This document shows, piece after piece, positions 62,611-64,000 of a DNA stretch of 64,000 nt (positions are counted from its first letter, which is position 1; each line of letters begins with the position of its first letter). The DNA is from Cydia pomonella. Lineage: Eukaryota; Arthropoda; Insecta; Lepidoptera; Tortricidae. Position numbers and translations under genes: made by a program. The notes under the pieces were generated by a model. That model worked only from the letters and a program-made list of their open reading frames with translations, did no database searches and was not told the DNA's origin. The stretch spans positions 11,679,056-11,743,055 of the forward strand of contig NC_084704.1 in the NCBI RefSeq assembly GCF_033807575.1, read 5' to 3'.

Positions 62611-64000
62611 GGTCGTGAAAAAAAGAGCAAAAAAAAAGAAAAAAGAAAGATATGTCAAAAGAAAATGCGATTTGGAAACGTTATTCGCCACTTAAAACAC
62701 TTTATATATCTGGTTCACAGCATTTATTTGGTGCTGATATAATGCCTGCAATATTACCCGAGTACATTAAAATATGAATAAATTATCATAAATTCAAAAG
62801 ATGGTCCCTATAACAGTTCATTTTTACGTGGAAAAATGGCTTTCATGTAAAATGTTTGTCAGAAATATTTTTGTAAGTATAGTACAATCATTAACTTAGA
62901 TATATAGGTAACATTTCACGAATAAAAATACGGTAACACATATTTTTAATTATTTTTTTAACTTATCCTACGCAAAATAGAATTGGAGAAACTGACATAG
63001 GGACTATCATTCCACACGACACCTATAGTAAAGTATGAATCCGCTCTAAGTCCCCTTACATAGACAGTGGGAATTAAAATAATTCTTGTTCTGAAAACAA
63101 TAAAATGTAAAATGATTAGGTAGGACAATCCAAACTTCTAAGGTCGCGTAGATCAGAAGTAGATATGAATTTGTTCGACAATACGATAGGAAACTTTTCA
63201 GCATTTACATTGGCGCATTTTTTTCTGGAATACTATCTAAATTGCACTTTGTATATATGCTACATTTTTTATATAATTTGGAGCCTTTATTTTCCATGGA
63301 GTCGAACGCTATATAGCAGCTATACGAGAAAAAATAATACTTTTATCTTACCTACCCCATGAATAGTGAAGATCATCAAGGAGCATACTCTCTGAGATCA
63401 ATGGAATGCTCAATCCTTTCGATTGGAGAAAATTATAGCGTATTAGAAATATACTATTTTGTAATTACAATGTTGAATATTTTAAATTGCGTGTTTTGAC
63501 AATTATTGTTGACAATATTACATTCAGAGTCATCTTGACATAACTTTAGAAATCCATAAACTAGTCTATACTTTTTAAAATGATGGAGTAAGACTGACGA
63601 GATTACCGCTATGTATAAATGTTTTACGTCAAGTAGAATTTTGCTTTAGAGCGACATCTGGCGTTGAGTAGAAAAGTTAAGGCGTAATTAACTACAATTA
63701 ATTAATTCATTAAATGGTTTTATTTTGGTCCCTGCAACGATTTGACCCCAGTTATATTATACGAAAAGTAGCTTATAAAAATACTTTTCACATGATATAC
63801 ATGGCATTTGTATACACTCTTATTTCGCTGTGTATCAAGTAATTTTTAGAATGACGATTTTTTTAAACTGTACATTGTGTCCCTTTAAATACTTTATCAT
63901 TGGTGTTGATACAAAAAACATAAAGCATTTTTTATATTCTTTCGAATAAAATACGCTAAATCTTTTTATATCCCGCGTATAAGGAAATATAACTGCTTAT
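62611..64000. other. Intergenic DNA, nothing recognised
   Basis: AT-rich. A hydrophobic 65-codon frame at 63165-63362 has no start context or homology that I recognise. Confidence 0.5.

Overview
This window is nuclear DNA from an insect, almost certainly a moth or butterfly. Two conserved multi-exon chromatin genes with GT-AG introns sit in AT-rich sequence full of transposon debris. The lepidopteran inference rests on repeat families I recognise from that order: the GGGTTCCGTA element, the ACTACGTCGGTGGCAA element, tRNA-like SINEs, RTE ends with AAGT tails, and many foldback MITEs. No prokaryotic, CRISPR or intact viral feature was seen.

Layout. 1-17 kb has no recognisable host gene. It holds LINE scraps, foldbacks (notably 7270-8181, and a perfect 30-bp hairpin at 6027-6096) and unassigned AT-rich DNA. 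17.1-35.5 kb, minus strand, is a complete INO80 gene. I assembled 27 coding exons with continuous phase, from ATG at 35535 to TAG at 17109, giving about 1451 residues. It includes the HSA region, the split Snf2 ATPase with DEMGLGKT and DEAQ boxes, the INO80-type insertion and a Gly/Arg/Pro-rich AT-hook-like tail. 35.6-40.9 kb is an intergenic stretch between divergent genes, packed with palindromic repeats, including a 735-bp array that reverses orientation midway. 40.9-52.6 kb, plus strand, is a MYM-type zinc-finger gene, best match without children (woc, ZMYM2/3/4-like). It has 12 coding exons, about 1235 residues, around ten MYM fingers and a VPVPIPIP proline region. 52.6-64 kb holds an orphan first exon of a THAP-domain gene (54896-54966), a poly(A)-tailed retroelement with target-site duplications, a nested foldback/MITE/RTE complex, and a 3.8-kb degenerate tandem repeat.

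INO80 is the catalytic subunit of a nucleosome remodeller and Woc is a chromatin zinc-finger protein. Both act in the nucleus, but their 5.4-kb head-to-head spacing gives no evidence of co-regulation.

Strongest candidates for something unusual: three repeated hairpins in the 54-kb retroelement whose stems differ in sequence but each stay fully complementary; an exact 152-bp tandem multiplication of part of an INO80 exon; a decayed tandem duplicate of a woc exon; the mirror-image array at 37 kb; and an RTE copy with a 5' inversion. No wholly new biological system is claimed.
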